Below, piece after piece: positions 1-11,650 of a DNA stretch of 64,000 nt. Source of the stretch: Thysanoteuthis rhombus (lineage: Eukaryota; Mollusca; Cephalopoda; Oegopsida; Thysanoteuthidae); assembly GCA_963457665.1 (NCBI GenBank), contig OY735237.1, forward strand, positions 227,001 through 291,000. Reading direction: 5' to 3'. The position numbers and the translations under genes are program-made. The first letter of the stretch is position 1, and each line of letters starts with the position of its first letter. A model generated the notes under the pieces. The model saw only the letters and a program-made list of their open reading frames with translations. It did not search any database and had not been told where the DNA came from.

Positions 1-580
1 AATTTTGAAAGTATACATGTTGAAACACACTAGGGAGAAACAGTATTGTTGTGAAATATGCTGATTGAAATTTTGAAATTATTTCTCAAAGGCATTTTCT
101 AATACACACTGTTGAGAAGGTATATCACAAAGAGTGAATCATCAAAAATTGACTTTCACGAACATGAACACACATTTGGAAGAAACTATATTTCAGTGCA
201 ATGATTTAAAATGTCCCTTGAACATTCACGTATGAGGAAAAGCATGTTTTATAAAGTGAATATTTCCAGAGAATTCAGATTCAAAAAGTTATGTGAACAC
301 ATTGGGAGAACCATGTACAAGGAATCAGGATCAGGATTCTCACAAATATGATTAAGCCTACAGTTCATGAATAAGGCATTATGTTGTGAAGTGTGTAGGT
401 AGAAATTTTCAATTTATCTTCAAAATAAGGAAAGCAATCACACACTGTGAATGAACTATTTATAAAATGAGGATTGACATTTTTCACCAAGTTCTTAACT
501 AGAAATACCCTTGTTATACACACTAGAAAAAGAATCATATTGTGAAGTGTACATTTCAACATTTTTTAATAATTTCTGAA
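1..580 (+). pseudogene. Decayed C2H2 zinc-finger repeats upstream of array 1
   Basis: Finger and linker fragments recur here but no long frame survives. Near 19-67 the DNA reads MLKHTREKQYCCEIC followed by a stop; near 157-200 it reads a linker-like MNTHLEET; near 540-575 a finger start has its second cysteine codon changed and is out of frame with the intact array. The same decayed blocks precede array 2, so the decay was already present in part before the duplication. I infer an older, longer array whose 5' fingers died. Confidence 0.65.
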
Positions 581-581
581 A

Positions 582-1478
582 ATGCAGATACACAGTGGAG
601 AAAAACCATATTCTTGTGATGTGTGCTGTTTGGCATTTTCACAGGGTTCTAATTTAAAAAGACACATGCGAACACACACTGGAGAGAAACCATTCTCCTG
701 TGAAGAGTGCAGTTCAGCATTTTCTCGGAGGTCATCTTTAAAACAACATATGAGAACACACACTGGAGAGAAACCATATTCTTGTGAAATGTGTAGTTCG
801 TCATTTTCTGATAATTCAAAGTTAAAAGTACACATGCGATCACACACTGGAGAAAGGCCATATTCTTGTGAGGTGTGTACATCAGCATTTTCACAGAGAA
901 CAGATTTGAAGAAGCACCTGCGAACACACACTGGAGAGAAACCATATTCTTGTGAAGTATGTGGTACAGCATTTTCACAGAGTTCTGATTTAAAAAGACA
1001 CCTGCGAATACACACTGGAGAGAAACCATATGCTTGTGAGGAGTGTGGGTTGGGATTTTCACGGAGATCAAATTTAAAGAAGCATCTGCGAACACACACT
1101 GGAGAGAGACCATATCCTTGTGATGAGTGTGGGACAGCATTCTCACAGAGATCAGATTTAAAAGTACACATGCGAATACACACTGGAGAGAAACCTTATT
1201 CTTGTGAAGTATGTGGTACAGCATTTTCTCAGAGATCAGATTTAAAAGTACACATGAGAACACACACTGGAGAGAAACCATATTGTTGTGAAGTGTGTGG
1301 GTCGAAATTTTCTCAGAGTTCAAATTTAAAAAGGCACCTGCTAACACACACTGGAGAGAAACCATATTCTTGTGATGTGTGTGGGTTGGCATTTTCTGAT
1401 AGTTCATATTTTAAAAGACACATGGGAACGCACGCTGGAGAGAACCCGTATAGTTGTGGAGTTGGAGGTCACTCATGA
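582..1478 (+). CDS. C2H2 zinc-finger protein, 10 fingers (array 1)
   Basis: The 298-residue product is almost wholly a tandem array of C2H2 fingers of the form C-x2-C-x12-H-x3-H joined by TGEKPY-type linkers. Such proteins normally bind DNA in the nucleus through helix residues -1, 2, 3 and 6. Ten fingers have complete ligands. Their helices read QGSNLKR, RRSSLKQ, DNSKLKV, QRTDLKK, QSSDLKR, RRSNLKK, QRSDLKV twice, QSSNLKR and DSSYFKR. An eleventh is degenerate: the frame reads YSCGVGGHS and stops. The ATG at 582 sits where a finger's final His-Met linker would be, so it may be an internal codon of an exon; an upstream exon is possible but not visible. No effector domain (KRAB, BTB, SET) is seen. 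The organism and the gene's expression are not shown by the sequence. Confidence 0.75.
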   Translation: MQIHSGEKPYSCDVCCLAFSQGSNLKRHMRTHTGEKPFSCEECSSAFSRRSSLKQHMRTHTGEKPYSCEMCSSSFSDNSKLKVHMRSHTGERPYSCEVCTSAFSQRTDLKKHLRTHTGEKPYSCEVCGTAFSQSSDLKRHLRIHTGEKPYACEECGLGFSRRSNLKKHLRTHTGERPYPCDECGTAFSQRSDLKVHMRIHTGEKPYSCEVCGTAFSQRSDLKVHMRTHTGEKPYCCEVCGSKFSQSSNLKRHLLTHTGEKPYSCDVCGLAFSDSSYFKRHMGTHAGENPYSCGVGGHS

Positions 1479-2915
1479 CAAGAAGTTCACAACATCAGGG
1501 TTTTCTAAGATTTCACTTAAAAATAACACATTTAAACAAACAATGACAGGGTGGGGGTCAGCATTTTTGTTGACTTTATCTTGTTTTATAATTTTCATGC
1601 AAGTTGGCAGAAAAATAGATCCAAAAATGGACATTGTATATTTTTGACTGACTTCCCATTTAAAAATACACTTTTTCCTTGTGCACCCTAAGAAAAAAAT
1701 TATCTCATCGGATAGTTTTGTAGTTTTATAATGTGATTCATGCCAGCATGAAATAAAATGATATATATTTTAAAGAAATGTATGTATACCTATTTTTGTG
1801 GGTTTGCAAGGGTACTAAACATTTTCTCTATGCTATTTTTATATTCTTGAGAAAGTTTCATCTTGAGAACATGTGCAAGTAGATTGTGGAAAATCTTTTG
1901 CATTTGAATTTTCCACACCTGACTTTCAGAAAGTATACTAAATACTTGATAATTAATTGCCCAAGTGTTTTTTGCGTGGATTTGCATGTTTGTCTACTTG
2001 TGTTGTTAAAAGCTTGTAAATGTTCTCTATTTTTATATAATTATCGTTTTTATTTCAATATTCTAACCCATTGGGAAATGCTTTAATCACAGTCTTCATT
2101 GTAGAGAGAAAATTGAAGAGAAAGGATATGAATTTAAAACAGTAAAGCTTCACTTCAGCTCTGGAAAGAGACATAAAACTTGGATATCTATTCATGAGTT
2201 ACCAACTCAATTTTCCTCCTTCGAGGATCATGAAGTGAGATGCTTGAATGGAAAAAAAATTATTTTCCTGTGTTGCTTTTTGGAAGCTCTCATGTTTTTA
2301 TTTTCTAGCAAAGCAGTTCCATCATAATTGTTGTTAGAAATAATTGTAAAATTGTACTTCATCCTCAACCTTTCTTGACGAGGTAGATGAAATCCTTAAA
2401 TTTTCTAAATTGAACAGTCAAGAAAGCATGCATTATGAGAGTAACTACAAAAATTACACATAAAAAATAAACAGCAACAACAGGAATAACAACTGGATCT
2501 TGTAAACAATGACCGTCGGTTACTCTCCCTTGAAGAAAAGACCGAATTCTGTATGCTCTTACACTGGTTACATCATTGTTTATGATTGAATTCAAAATTA
2601 GATACTGAAAAACAAATACAGGAGGTGGTCTCTGTATAGTAACTGAAGAATATGTTTGGTTGATCTTCAATGCCGTATTAACTATGTATCAAAAGTTGCA
2701 TGTGTTACGGGTCCTGGAATTTCAAGGGACCCATTTATCAATTCTGACTCAATGAATATGCACTTGCTCTATTACTCGAATACTATACCGCCTTCAACTT
2801 TTATGACCTACTGGGGTTTTAAGATTAGTAATTTTAGCCATTTATAACCTTTAATTGCAGTTATTATTTGGATGCAATAGTTAATGGAAGTGTAGTATCT
2901 ATAAGATACATATTA
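1479..2915. other. 3' flank of array 1, no gene seen
   Basis: AT-rich sequence shared with the flank of array 2. Short frames here are not conserved between the two units, so I call no gene. The stretch at 1740-2090 could be 3' UTR or old flank. Position 1980-1990 holds the unoccupied target TTTGTC that carries a foldback insertion in unit 2. Confidence 0.5.
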
Positions 2916-3330
2916 GGTTGGTTGAAAAATAATTGGTGCTTTTGTTTTTTAAATCTTTGTTGCTCATTTCTTTTAACTAATATGCAACTACGTCCATGGA
3001 ACGTACCATTTTAAAGAATTAATTTTGCTCCATTTAATTAATCTGAACATTTCTATTTTCACAATTCTGGTTTATTTGAGGCTGTCAAATCAATGATGGA
3101 AACAAAAAGCAAATTTTAGGTATTTTATTATGAGTTCTGAATGGAACATATAGCAGCGGAAATTGCTATCAATATATTTGGCCAGCTACTGTACAGTTCA
3201 ACATTGGTTTCAAAAATTTCAAAAAAAAGATGAGAGCTATGTTGTGCAAATGACCCTGCAGGAAATGAATGAACCAGGCTATGAAACTGACAACATATGA
3301 AGAAAGTCATGGAGTGAAATTCAAATTGGA
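2916..3330 (+). mobile_element. mariner-like 5' fragment
   Basis: The piece opens with TTAGGTTGGT followed by an A-rich stretch, the usual start of mariner terminal repeats. About 200 bp later comes a decayed transposase N-terminus: AAEIAINIFG, then a stretch like QHWFQKFQKKDES, which matches the RTVQRWFQKFRSGDES-type helix-turn-helix region of the family. Frames change several times. No 3' terminal repeat is found. Absent from the matching part of unit 2. Confidence 0.6.
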
Positions 3331-4179
3331 GTAATTGGAAAAATTAGAAGAAAATATAAAGAGTTTAAAATTCTTTCACGTTCTCTTTTGTAGATATCTA
3401 TTATTCTCTGTATGTGTCTTCAATACAATTTTCATTTAGAACTGGGTTTCTCAACTTGGGTGATATCGCCCATTGATCAGGAATTTTAACTCATAGGTGG
3501 ATAGTGAACAAATATGCAGAAAATGTAAGCATTTTTGTTCCTCAACATTTTCAATTCTTATTTAGGATGTTTTTGTCTTCACAGAATAAATATTCAATAA
3601 AAGTAACTGAAAATATGGATTTGTTCTTTTTTAAAGTTATAGATATTGATAACTTCCCGTGACGTTACTGGTTTTATAGGCTTTTTCTACTGGGATTGTG
3701 AAAAGTGTATTTGATTCAACTCATAAATGGTAATATGATCAAGCCAGTATGTCTTAATGGATTCAATTTATTACTCATGTGCCATAATAGTTTACTCATC
3801 ATTTAATTATATTTCATAAACTTGATGTCCTATTTGTTCGGTATTTTACACTGAATGTCTTTTGCTTTTATGATTACAGTTTCATTTATTTACTTTAAGC
3901 AGTTAACAAGTATAGCATTAAAGTATGTACTTGACCAAAACTTTTTGAAAAAGGCTTTTGAACGAAAATCGTGATGAAAGAGCTGGATTTCGCATGGAAG
4001 ACCATTCATAACATCACAAATCTTTTTAATAAGACCAACAAAACCTAGCAGAAATTGCTCAGTCCAGACCAAAAGTCAGCACTTGATTTCAGCAGTCTTC
4101 AAGTAAAAGCTACCACAGAGAGAAGAAAATGTTTAGAGAAATTCAGAGGGCCACTGACAGTCTTTTTATGATCTGTAGA

Positions 4180-4870
4180 GAAGATTTTCATTTGTAAGCT
4201 CTGACAATTTCCTCAAATAATCAGGTTTATGCAGTTGATGTTGAAGACTTTTTTGATGGTAGCAGAGTCCATTTTTGGTTCCAGAAGCCAGCTTGGATGA
4301 TCGTGTTGGCCCCAGTTGCATTTGTTGGAACAAAGACCACTTTGTTGTCCTTTGAAGACGTCATGAAGGTGAATAGCTAAGTTCGTTTTCAAATGCTTGA
4401 AGAAAAGATGTTACCCCCTGTTAGAGAAGCCTTTGGAGAGTATAATGTCTTATCAAGATAGTGCACCTACTGAAACATCAATTATCACTCTGGTATCAGA
4501 GAATTTCAACTGATTCATTGACAAGAACATCTAGCTTCCTTCAAGCTCAATCATCAATACCATGGATTTCACCGCCTAGCTCACTCTGAGGCAACTCTTG
4601 TCAAATCTTGGTTCAATTTAGATGACGACATGGTGAGACATTTACACAAGTCAGTTACCTCTCAACTAAAGGTCATGATCATGGTAAAAAATGGTTATAT
4701 CGAAAAATAAATCAATGGACTCAGTATGCAGCAGTTCGCTGAAAGATTTCCTGATTGCTGAAAAATCCTTTTCTTCTTCAGAGAATATTATATGAAAATG
4801 AAGATTATGAAAAAAAATGTAAACAATCTAAATTCTGTATTTGAAAAATAAAGTTTATATGTAACCAGAA
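4180..4870 (+). pseudogene. Decayed Tc1/mariner (IS630-type) transposase, C-terminal half
   Basis: Translated pieces in order resemble the DDE catalytic half of a mariner transposase: an EKIF-like block near 4180, VHFWFQKPAW near 4270, a KKTPLIFIEEG-like block near 4335, QMLEEKMLPP near 4395, DSAPTETSIITLVSENFN near 4455, IDKNI then LPSS near 4520, and MDFTA near 4560. Several frame changes and stops interrupt it. It need not belong to the fragment at 2916, since duplicated flank lies between them. An AATAAA signal lies near 4845. Confidence 0.6.
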
Positions 4871-6590
4871 ATTACAAGTATTTTACATTAGAAGCCAAAT
4901 GTTAGATTTTTGAAGATATTATCAGTTGTTGACTAGTCATCTACATGAGGAACAGGAAACTTCGTATTGCACCATAAGGTAAGCTGGTTCACATTGAAGA
5001 AGGAGATAAAAAAAATAAAAATGTATTTGTTTAGTGATCGCAGTATTTTCAGGACAAGAGTGACTGACAAACTTGCATGATTTCCCTTTTGATTAATTTC
5101 AAGTGGCTCCTGAACTTTTGGGGGTTTGTGGGAAATCATATATAAGTTTTTAACTCTTAAGTTCATAAAAAAAAGATTGAATGACATTACCAAATTAAAT
5201 GAATTCCAATCAAAATTGTCCCATTTAGGGTGGATTTTTTTTTTTAATTGCATATTTGATCCACAGTAAAATTCTTCATTCTCAATTGTATTGATTGATG
5301 AGTTCCACAATCAATTACGAGTGGTCCATGTATTCAAAAGTTGATACTAATATATTTTAAACCGGAAGTCAACAGAGATAAGTGGTAACTATAATAACAA
5401 GAAAATCTTTATTATACACACATTCTAATTGACGTTACAGCTATTGTACCTTCTGATCTTGTTGGAATCTTGACCAGAAGCCTTTATTCAATCTAATGAG
5501 ATAGATAGTTCTCATTCCACAGTCCATGTTAGAAAAAATTCAATATTGGTTGGTTCTTCTTGGTTATTTCGTTAAAAGGGGGATTGTTAACCCTGTGGAA
5601 TGAAGGCTGAATGATACAGAACAAAATTAGAGAATAAAGAGAATCAGTATACATGCTGGGCTCTTATAACTTCTTCAGTCAGCCCAATATAGAAATAATT
5701 ACCATGTAAGTCATTGATCATAAAGAAAGACATTAGATTCAAAGTTTCGGAATTAAAAAGGACAATGGCCTAGTGTAACCAACCTTTTTTGACAAGCCCC
5801 CCACCCCCTGGGAGTCTTTCTCAGCTTCCTTGACCCAGTCAAGCTATTGAAATTAATTATGAAAAAGTTCAGTTTGAAATTCCCAGATCAATACTGATTA
5901 CCACAGTTTATAAACTGCTTTCATAAAATAGCTCATAAAACCCTTTGTAATTGATGGTGGAACCCTTCAGTGAATAACTTAGTGTGACTCTTCTGTGAAT
6001 TGTATGAAATGTTTCAAAAATTCTCCAAATGGTCAAAAGGAAATAATTTCCAGCAGAAGTTAATTCCCTTGAGATTGACAATCTGTTTTCTGAGAAACAA
6101 ATGAACAGGTAAATTATTTGTTATTTGAAGACAAACATCTGAGAAGAATCATTTTAAAAACAGTTCTGGTTTGTCTCTCAATTGATACTACCATGTGATT
6201 AATGTCTTCTGGTAGCATTCTCTGTTTTGGTGGTGAACGGAAAAAATTGTTAAATGAGGGTATCAAAAAATAAGTTACTTATCATGCCTTTTGTTGAACA
6301 GTGACAGATGTGGCGTGTGGGGCCTGCTGCAGGTGGTGCGCCGGAGCTCTGGGGGCGCAATTTATCTGAGGAAACCTATACATCTAATAAGATAATCTAA
6401 AAAAGATGTACAAAATTTGAAAGGGGACGTCGTCGAACTTAGCGCCACCACTAAGCTTATCACCCCTCACTTGGATGATCTTTGATTATTTTTGAAATTC
6501 TCAAAAAATATCGCCGAATTCACCATAATTAGGAAGTATTAAAAGAAAAAAAAATCGTGACACCTTCCCAGCGGGTCACTTTTTGATAAC
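4871..6590. other. No gene recognised
   Basis: AT-rich unique-looking sequence. A short GC-rich block at 6300-6350 stands out but I cannot assign it. No coding frame with family features was seen. Confidence 0.4.
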
Positions 6591-6599
6591 CTTGCTTAG

Positions 6600-6880
6600 A
6601 TACATATGCTGCGAACGAGTATGCTTGTACGTGTCCCTCAGTAAAGAGATGAGGAAGATACAAAACACTAACATGCATACATGCCACAAGCACATACATT
6701 CACTTGCATACATGTATGTATACGTGTGTGCGTGAGTACGGGTAAGTTGCTTGTGATCGTAAATGTATGTGTGTAAAAAAATTGATGTGCGTGAGTGTGT
6801 GGTATATCTTTGTGTAAGGCATGCAAGTATAAGTTTATGTATGCACTTAAGTGATGTGTGTGGATGTGATATGTTATCAA
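6600..6880. repeat. Degenerate GT/CA-rich low-complexity tract
   Basis: Repeated TGTATG, GTGTG and CACATAC words on both strands make an imperfect alternating purine-pyrimidine tract. The two overlapping frames across it encode only Thr/His/Tyr-rich strings and are not genes. Confidence 0.6.
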
Positions 6881-6984
6881 TTCCCAGTAGACACTCTTTG
6901 GACTTCGAGCTATCCAAGCATAATAGAAACAATACTTCTAAGTATTTCCGCCTCACAAATTCTCAACGACCAGATACTTCACAA

Positions 6985-8010
6985 CTTTTAGTTAGGAATT
7001 CAATACGAAACTCTTGTTTTAGCTAGATATCCAAAATGTCACTTCTTCCGATGATCCCTATAAAACTCCTGGACGCACATGGTCCAATGCTCACTAGCTC
7101 CAGCGCCCCTTGCTGGTTATGCTTCTAGCCGCGGCCCTTGCGGCCGGCGATTCTCTCTCTTTCCTTCTCCCTGGTCCAATGCTCATTGTCGCCAGGACCC
7201 CTAGCTGGTCATGCCTCTGGACCTGGCCCTCCTGGCCGGCAACTCTTCCACTTTCTTCCCATCTCGCTAAGATCGTTATCATTTCGCCAACCCACTAGCC
7301 GATCCGATCTTAACCATCATCCTCACTTCGGGAAACACGCATTGATAAAACTCCATGTCCTATGTCTTTCGTAGTCTGTTCGTCAAGAGTCTAACAGCGT
7401 CTGAGAATAGCCTCCAAGTTAATTCACTTACTTGGCAGTAAGACTCACACACTGAACCCGGTTTCCACGTATCTAGGAGCTATCCAACCATTGTATTAAA
7501 CGTACGTCTCTTGTCTGGCCACAATATTGTATGTGTTCATTCCATTTATTTCAATGCGCGTCCAACTTCATGCTTGGCGCACATTCCATTCTCTTCGTAC
7601 AGCATCATTCCTTCTACAGTTAGAGGGCCACTCACACTATATAGTCAACCACAAGGACCAAATCTCTTCGTGTTTCAACAATCCATCGCTGTTCGGATTC
7701 AACAAAAGACAATACGCACGAAACCTTGTTTAATAAAACTCTTTCTTTAATCCTCCGTGTCTAATCATTAAAAAAAGAGGCCTAGAACCCTTGCTTCTAA
7801 CTAAGGTAACATAGTTACCAGATGTTTACGTCTGGATCAAACATGGCTGACTATCGACTTCAACCTTCTTTTCTTAGTGATGTTTCGCATTTGACGGCAG
7901 CCCCAGCGTGCGCTCCACCTTCCACTATACTTGTAATTACTCCCCACAATATAGAGCTCTAATACCTCTAACTTGTAAATCAATATCTCGTAATCTCCAA
8001 CGCGAACAAA
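6985..8010 (+). mobile_element. TGTAGC-family element, copy 1
   Basis: Member of a dispersed family in this window with LTR-like organisation: start block with TTTTAGTTAGGAATT, then AGCTAGATATCCAAAA, a CTATAAAA promoter-like box near 7061, a block of GGCGCCAATGAGCATTGG-related words, and a later AATAAA near 7730. The family's first bases are missing here. Its 3' part (near 7830) matches 39250 of another member. No coding capacity is seen. It may be a solo LTR or a non-autonomous element; the family is unassigned. Confidence 0.6.
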
Positions 8011-8387
8011 ACTTATCTCTCAACTGAAAACCTGTTTGGTGTGTGGGGGGGGTGAAAAACAAAATAACCGTTATTTTTTATTGTATAATACATACACAAC
8101 CAGCAAGCCACACCAACTTGAAAACTGAAGAAACCAGTGGTGACAGTTTTAGTTGACGGATTCTAATAATAGACGAAAACATGGTATGAGAAATTGGATC
8201 TAGATTGATGATTATTTAGAAAACAAAAAGAAAAAAAACAGCATACGTGGCTAATTTATTGGTCATGCAATGTAATGTGGAGGTTTATGGGGGGAATTAA
8301 TCTATTAACTTTATATCCTCGGAGTATCAAGATCTGGATCTTGTGAAGAACAGAGAGAACAACATACCTGGCGAATTTGTCAGTTTA

Positions 8388-8862
8388 AAACACCTAGATT
8401 TACATCTAACAGCAAAATAGCAATTTGAAACATCTTGATTTACATCCCCCTTCTAAATAGCAATTTCAGACATCTAAATGCAACCCAAAACATCTGGATT
8501 TACATCCAGCATGTAAATAGCAATTTTACACATCCTAAGGCAATCAAAAAATCTGGATTTACATCCAACATCTAAATAGCCATTTCAGACATCCAGATTT
8601 ACATCCCGCATCTAAATAGCAATTTAAAACATCTCAATACAACCATAACATCTGGATTTACATCCAACATCTAAATAGTAATTTGAAACATCTAGATTCA
8701 CATCCAGCATCTAAGTAGTAATCTGAAACATCTAGATATACATCCAGCATGTAAATAGCAATTTTAGACATCTTAAGGCGATCAAAAAAATCTGGATTTA
8801 CATCCAACATCTAAATAGCCATTTCAGACATCTAAACATCACCAAAACATCTAGATTTAGAT
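8388..8862 (+). repeat. Composite 40-bp / 20-bp minisatellite
   Basis: Units of about 40 bp built on ACATCTGGATTTACATCC plus AGCATCTAAATAGCAATTT alternate with half units of about 20 bp such as ACATCTAAATGCAACCCAAA. The order of unit sizes is roughly 40-40-20-40-20-40-40-20-40-40-40-20-40-20. All units start with ACATC. Confidence 0.85.
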
Positions 8863-9269
8863 GAGTTGGCAACAACAAAACCTTTTCTGTGAGATTATGG
8901 ATTTTGTGTCGTAGGGACAGATTTGGACCCCGCACCGTTTTCACAACCGCACTCAATATATTCCTCAAGTTGAATTTAAAAAAATATTCTCACTTTGTCA
9001 ATCATCGAGTAATTGTACAAATAAATTCTTGAAAAAAAACTTTGGTTTTATTCAATTGCATTCTTGAGATTTTCTTTTCAATTACCCTAACAATCAAATA
9101 TTGTCTGCCATTCACTCCGAATAACACTCGCATGTATTCTTGTTCCAAGCACGTAAGTTCATTCAAATCTATTTTATTATTTTATATCCAATGAATTTTT
9201 TTCCTTTCTATTTTCTACGATATCTGAATTACTAAAAATGTATTGAATAGAGAATTTCTTCCTACGTAA

Positions 9270-9978
9270 GACTGGGTAAATGATAGAAAAATCTGATCGA
9301 GCTAATTAAATCATGAGCGAGCGGAGATGAATGATGTAGCGATGAAAATGATTTGGCTCTTAAGTGGGTGATCGGTTTACACTGTACGTATAATCTAAAA
9401 CTGGACCCTGACTATGTGTGTGATAAATGATGGAAAAATTTGATCAGACTGATTAAATTCCGAATGAACATACATAATGTAGCGACTGGATTGAATTGTT
9501 TCTGAAGTGGGTGATCGAATTAAGGTACGTGTGATGTAAAACTGGACCCTGGCTGTGTCTGGGTAGATTAGAAATCTGATCAGGTTAATTAGATGCCCAG
9601 TGGAGATAAATAATCAAATGAATGTACTGTGTTACAATTGTAGTGAATTGGCTCTGAAGTGGGTGATTGATATAGAATGTAAAACTTGACTGTGATTTTT
9701 GCGTCTGGTAAATAATGGAAAATCCTATTTGGCTAATTATATGTCGAGGCGGAGACACATTGCTCTGTAGCGGTTAGAATGAATTAGCTCTAAAATGGGT
9801 GATCGATCTACATGGTAGCTATAATATAAAACTGGACCCTGACTTTTGATGAATAATGATGAAATCCGAAAAGAATAATTGCCGAGCGGAGATATTGTTG
9901 CGATTAAAGGGATTTAGCTCTAAAGTGGGTGATTGATTTACAATGTACGTTCAATCTAAAAGTGCACCCTGGTCTTGT
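9270..9978 (+). repeat. Tandem array, about five units of 140-148 bp
   Basis: Each unit contains a GGTAAATGATGG-like start, TTAATTAAAT, a CGGAGAT word, GGCTCTGAAGTGGGTGATCG and ends near AAAACTGGACCCTG. Units begin near 9270, 9410, 9551, 9695 and 9843. Units differ by many substitutions, so the array is old. A single diverged unit lies at 11391-11478. Confidence 0.8.
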
Positions 9979-10800
9979 GTTTGTTTTCCTGATACCAGAC
10001 TTTCAATTTACAATAATCTTATTTAAAGTTCCTGATTAAGATTACTCCTTCTAGAGATATACTTTTCTCTATTTTAGAAACTTATTCTTAAAAATATCCA
10101 TAGATATTGAAACGCATAGTAAAGTAATTGGATTTTAAAATATGTCTGACATTTCAGGAATAGTATTTTCTGCTTAGACTGTTTTTCACCTTAATGAACC
10201 TAGTCGAAGAAAATACAAAACATTTTTTTAGATATTTTTTTTTGTGTTTTTAATCCATTAGACTCTTTAGAGTTCCCGGAGTTCTTAGAGGGAGGATTGT
10301 GTGAACCATCATTCCTCAGGCAGCCCCCCCCCCCACACACACACACTACTAGGCAGTGCTATGCACAGCTTCCTGCCACTCAGTACCTCCTCACACACAC
10401 CGAATTAAAACCATTACTGAAAGCACAAATAATTACTTTAACTGATTCTTTGCTAACAAAACGAACAAGGGGATGTAACAATATATTTCAAAGCCTCACT
10501 TCAGTACAACAAACAGAAAGTAACGGTCCAGTTTACCATATACAGTCACATTGTAAATGGAACCCCATGGCTAGAACCTTGAAAAATCAACTTCTCTATA
10601 AACTAACAAATTCCCGGAAGGTTCAAGGAATCAAAGCAGGTGTTCCTATCCTGGGTTGCCCACATCCCTTGTGAATATGAGCTGTCATTTGAGGAGCTTT
10701 GACAAAGAGGGAAAGTATGTCTTGTTTCATTGTTTAGATATCTCTATTCTTACAATTCAGCAGTTTTTCTCTAGGCCCATTTCATAACTCAGAGATCGCC
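9979..10800. other. No gene recognised
   Basis: Contains a C-run and CA tract at 10322-10348. A 125-codon frame starts beside it, but it begins in simple sequence and shows no domain, so I do not call it. Confidence 0.4.
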
Positions 10801-10804
10801 AATC

Positions 10805-10960
10805 TGAGCATGCCCATCAGTGGGTGATTTAATCTTTTAAGTGGGTGATAGGTTCATTACTGGCAAGGATACCAGATCAGCCATTTTTTATGCTTGAGTT
10901 GGCTGATTTTTTCCAATAAATCTGAGATAATGGATAGCTAAAAACCTAGTCATTTTTTTT
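10805..10960 (+). repeat. Dispersed repeat, inverted partner at 17870-17975
   Basis: Shares the words AAGTGGGTGATAGG, TACTGGCAAGGAT and TTGGCTGATTTT with the reverse complement of 17870-17975. It also resembles the GTGGGTGATCG core of the array at 9270-9978. Confidence 0.55.
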
Positions 10961-11390
10961 CCGCTGTTTCCAATTTTTAATAATAAAACTTCCCAATTTG
11001 TATTTTATGTACTGAGTCAAAGCCTTATTGTTTTGAATTCAATTAGAAAATTAGGAATTTGACTTTTTCTTCAAATGTGATATTACTTTTGTTGATGCAG
11101 CGCATAGAAAAGATGAGATAATCCATATAAGGCATACCTTTGTTGAAGTATCAAAAAGTGTCCATTTTAGCATTATAGTTACATTGTAAATAGGTACTCA
11201 TGCTCTTTTTCTAACACCCTTTAAAAACACATTGCAATAAAACCTGAATAAGACTTCCATCGGTAAGCTTAGAGGGGAAGGCAGCTGTTTGAAAACATCC
11301 CCTGGGCCCTCAAGTTCCCAATGTAATTAATTTTTTCAATTGTTTTTCTGCCTAGAAGTTTTCACCTCAAAGTAAAAGTATCGTTCAAGT

Positions 11391-11478
11391 GGAAGTGAGC
11401 AAATTGTCTCTTGAGTGAGTGATCAATTTACAATGTATGTAAAATCTGAAATTTGAATCTGACCTTGTGACACCTGAT
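11391..11478 (+). repeat. Solitary unit of the 9.3-kb tandem repeat
   Basis: Contains GAGTGAGTGATCAATTTACA, AATGTATGTAAAATCTGAAA and a GACCTTGTG end like units of the array at 9270-9978. Confidence 0.55.
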
Positions 11479-11574
11479 ATGAGAGTTAATCGTAGTTTCT
11501 AATTAAAACTAAATGGCACTCACAGAGCGCATACCCCATTATCAAGGGAAGTAATGTGTATGTAGCCACCTCAG

Positions 11575-11650
11575 AGCCCATTTCTCACCCTTCCACAAAA
11601 TTTCATTGTAATTCATTGAGAACTTTAGAGATATCATGTGGACTGGTATG
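11575..11650 (+). repeat. Short dispersed repeat shared with 48830-48900
   Basis: Carries AAAATTTCATTGTAATTCAT followed by GAGAACTTTAGAGATATCAT; the copy at 48830-48900 has matching AATATTTCATCGAAATCTAT then GAGAACTCTTTGAGATATCG. Confidence 0.5.

Larger units (their letters stand above)
1..3740 (+). repeat. Segmental duplication, unit 1
   Basis: This stretch aligns by eye with 12640-17440 in the same orientation, at an offset of about 12.75 kb. Matching landmarks are the decayed fingers near 20 and 12655, the intact fingers, the blocks near 2100-2340 and 15660-15930, the block near 2640-2700 and 16290-16350, and the block near 3520-3740 and 17220-17440. Alignment breaks between about 2780 and 3500, where unit 1 holds mariner-like sequence and unit 2 does not. 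The left edge lies outside the window. Confidence 0.8.

Noticed and set aside
566-1407. Long - strand frames (205 and 252 codons) opposite zinc-finger array 1
   Set aside because: They are the antisense of the tandem finger repeats; periodic repeats keep the reverse frames free of stops. No independent domain is present. The same applies opposite array 2 (13318-14072).
6576-6956. His/Thr/Tyr-rich frames on the - strand
   Set aside because: Translations of a degenerate GT/CA-rich tract.
8388-8862. CRISPR-like array
   Set aside because: Units are adjacent and homologous throughout, without unique spacers; it is a minisatellite in a eukaryotic context.
10297-10674. 125-codon frame on the + strand
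   Set aside because: Begins in a C-run and CA tract, shows no domain, signal or repeat pattern, and lies among dispersed repeats.
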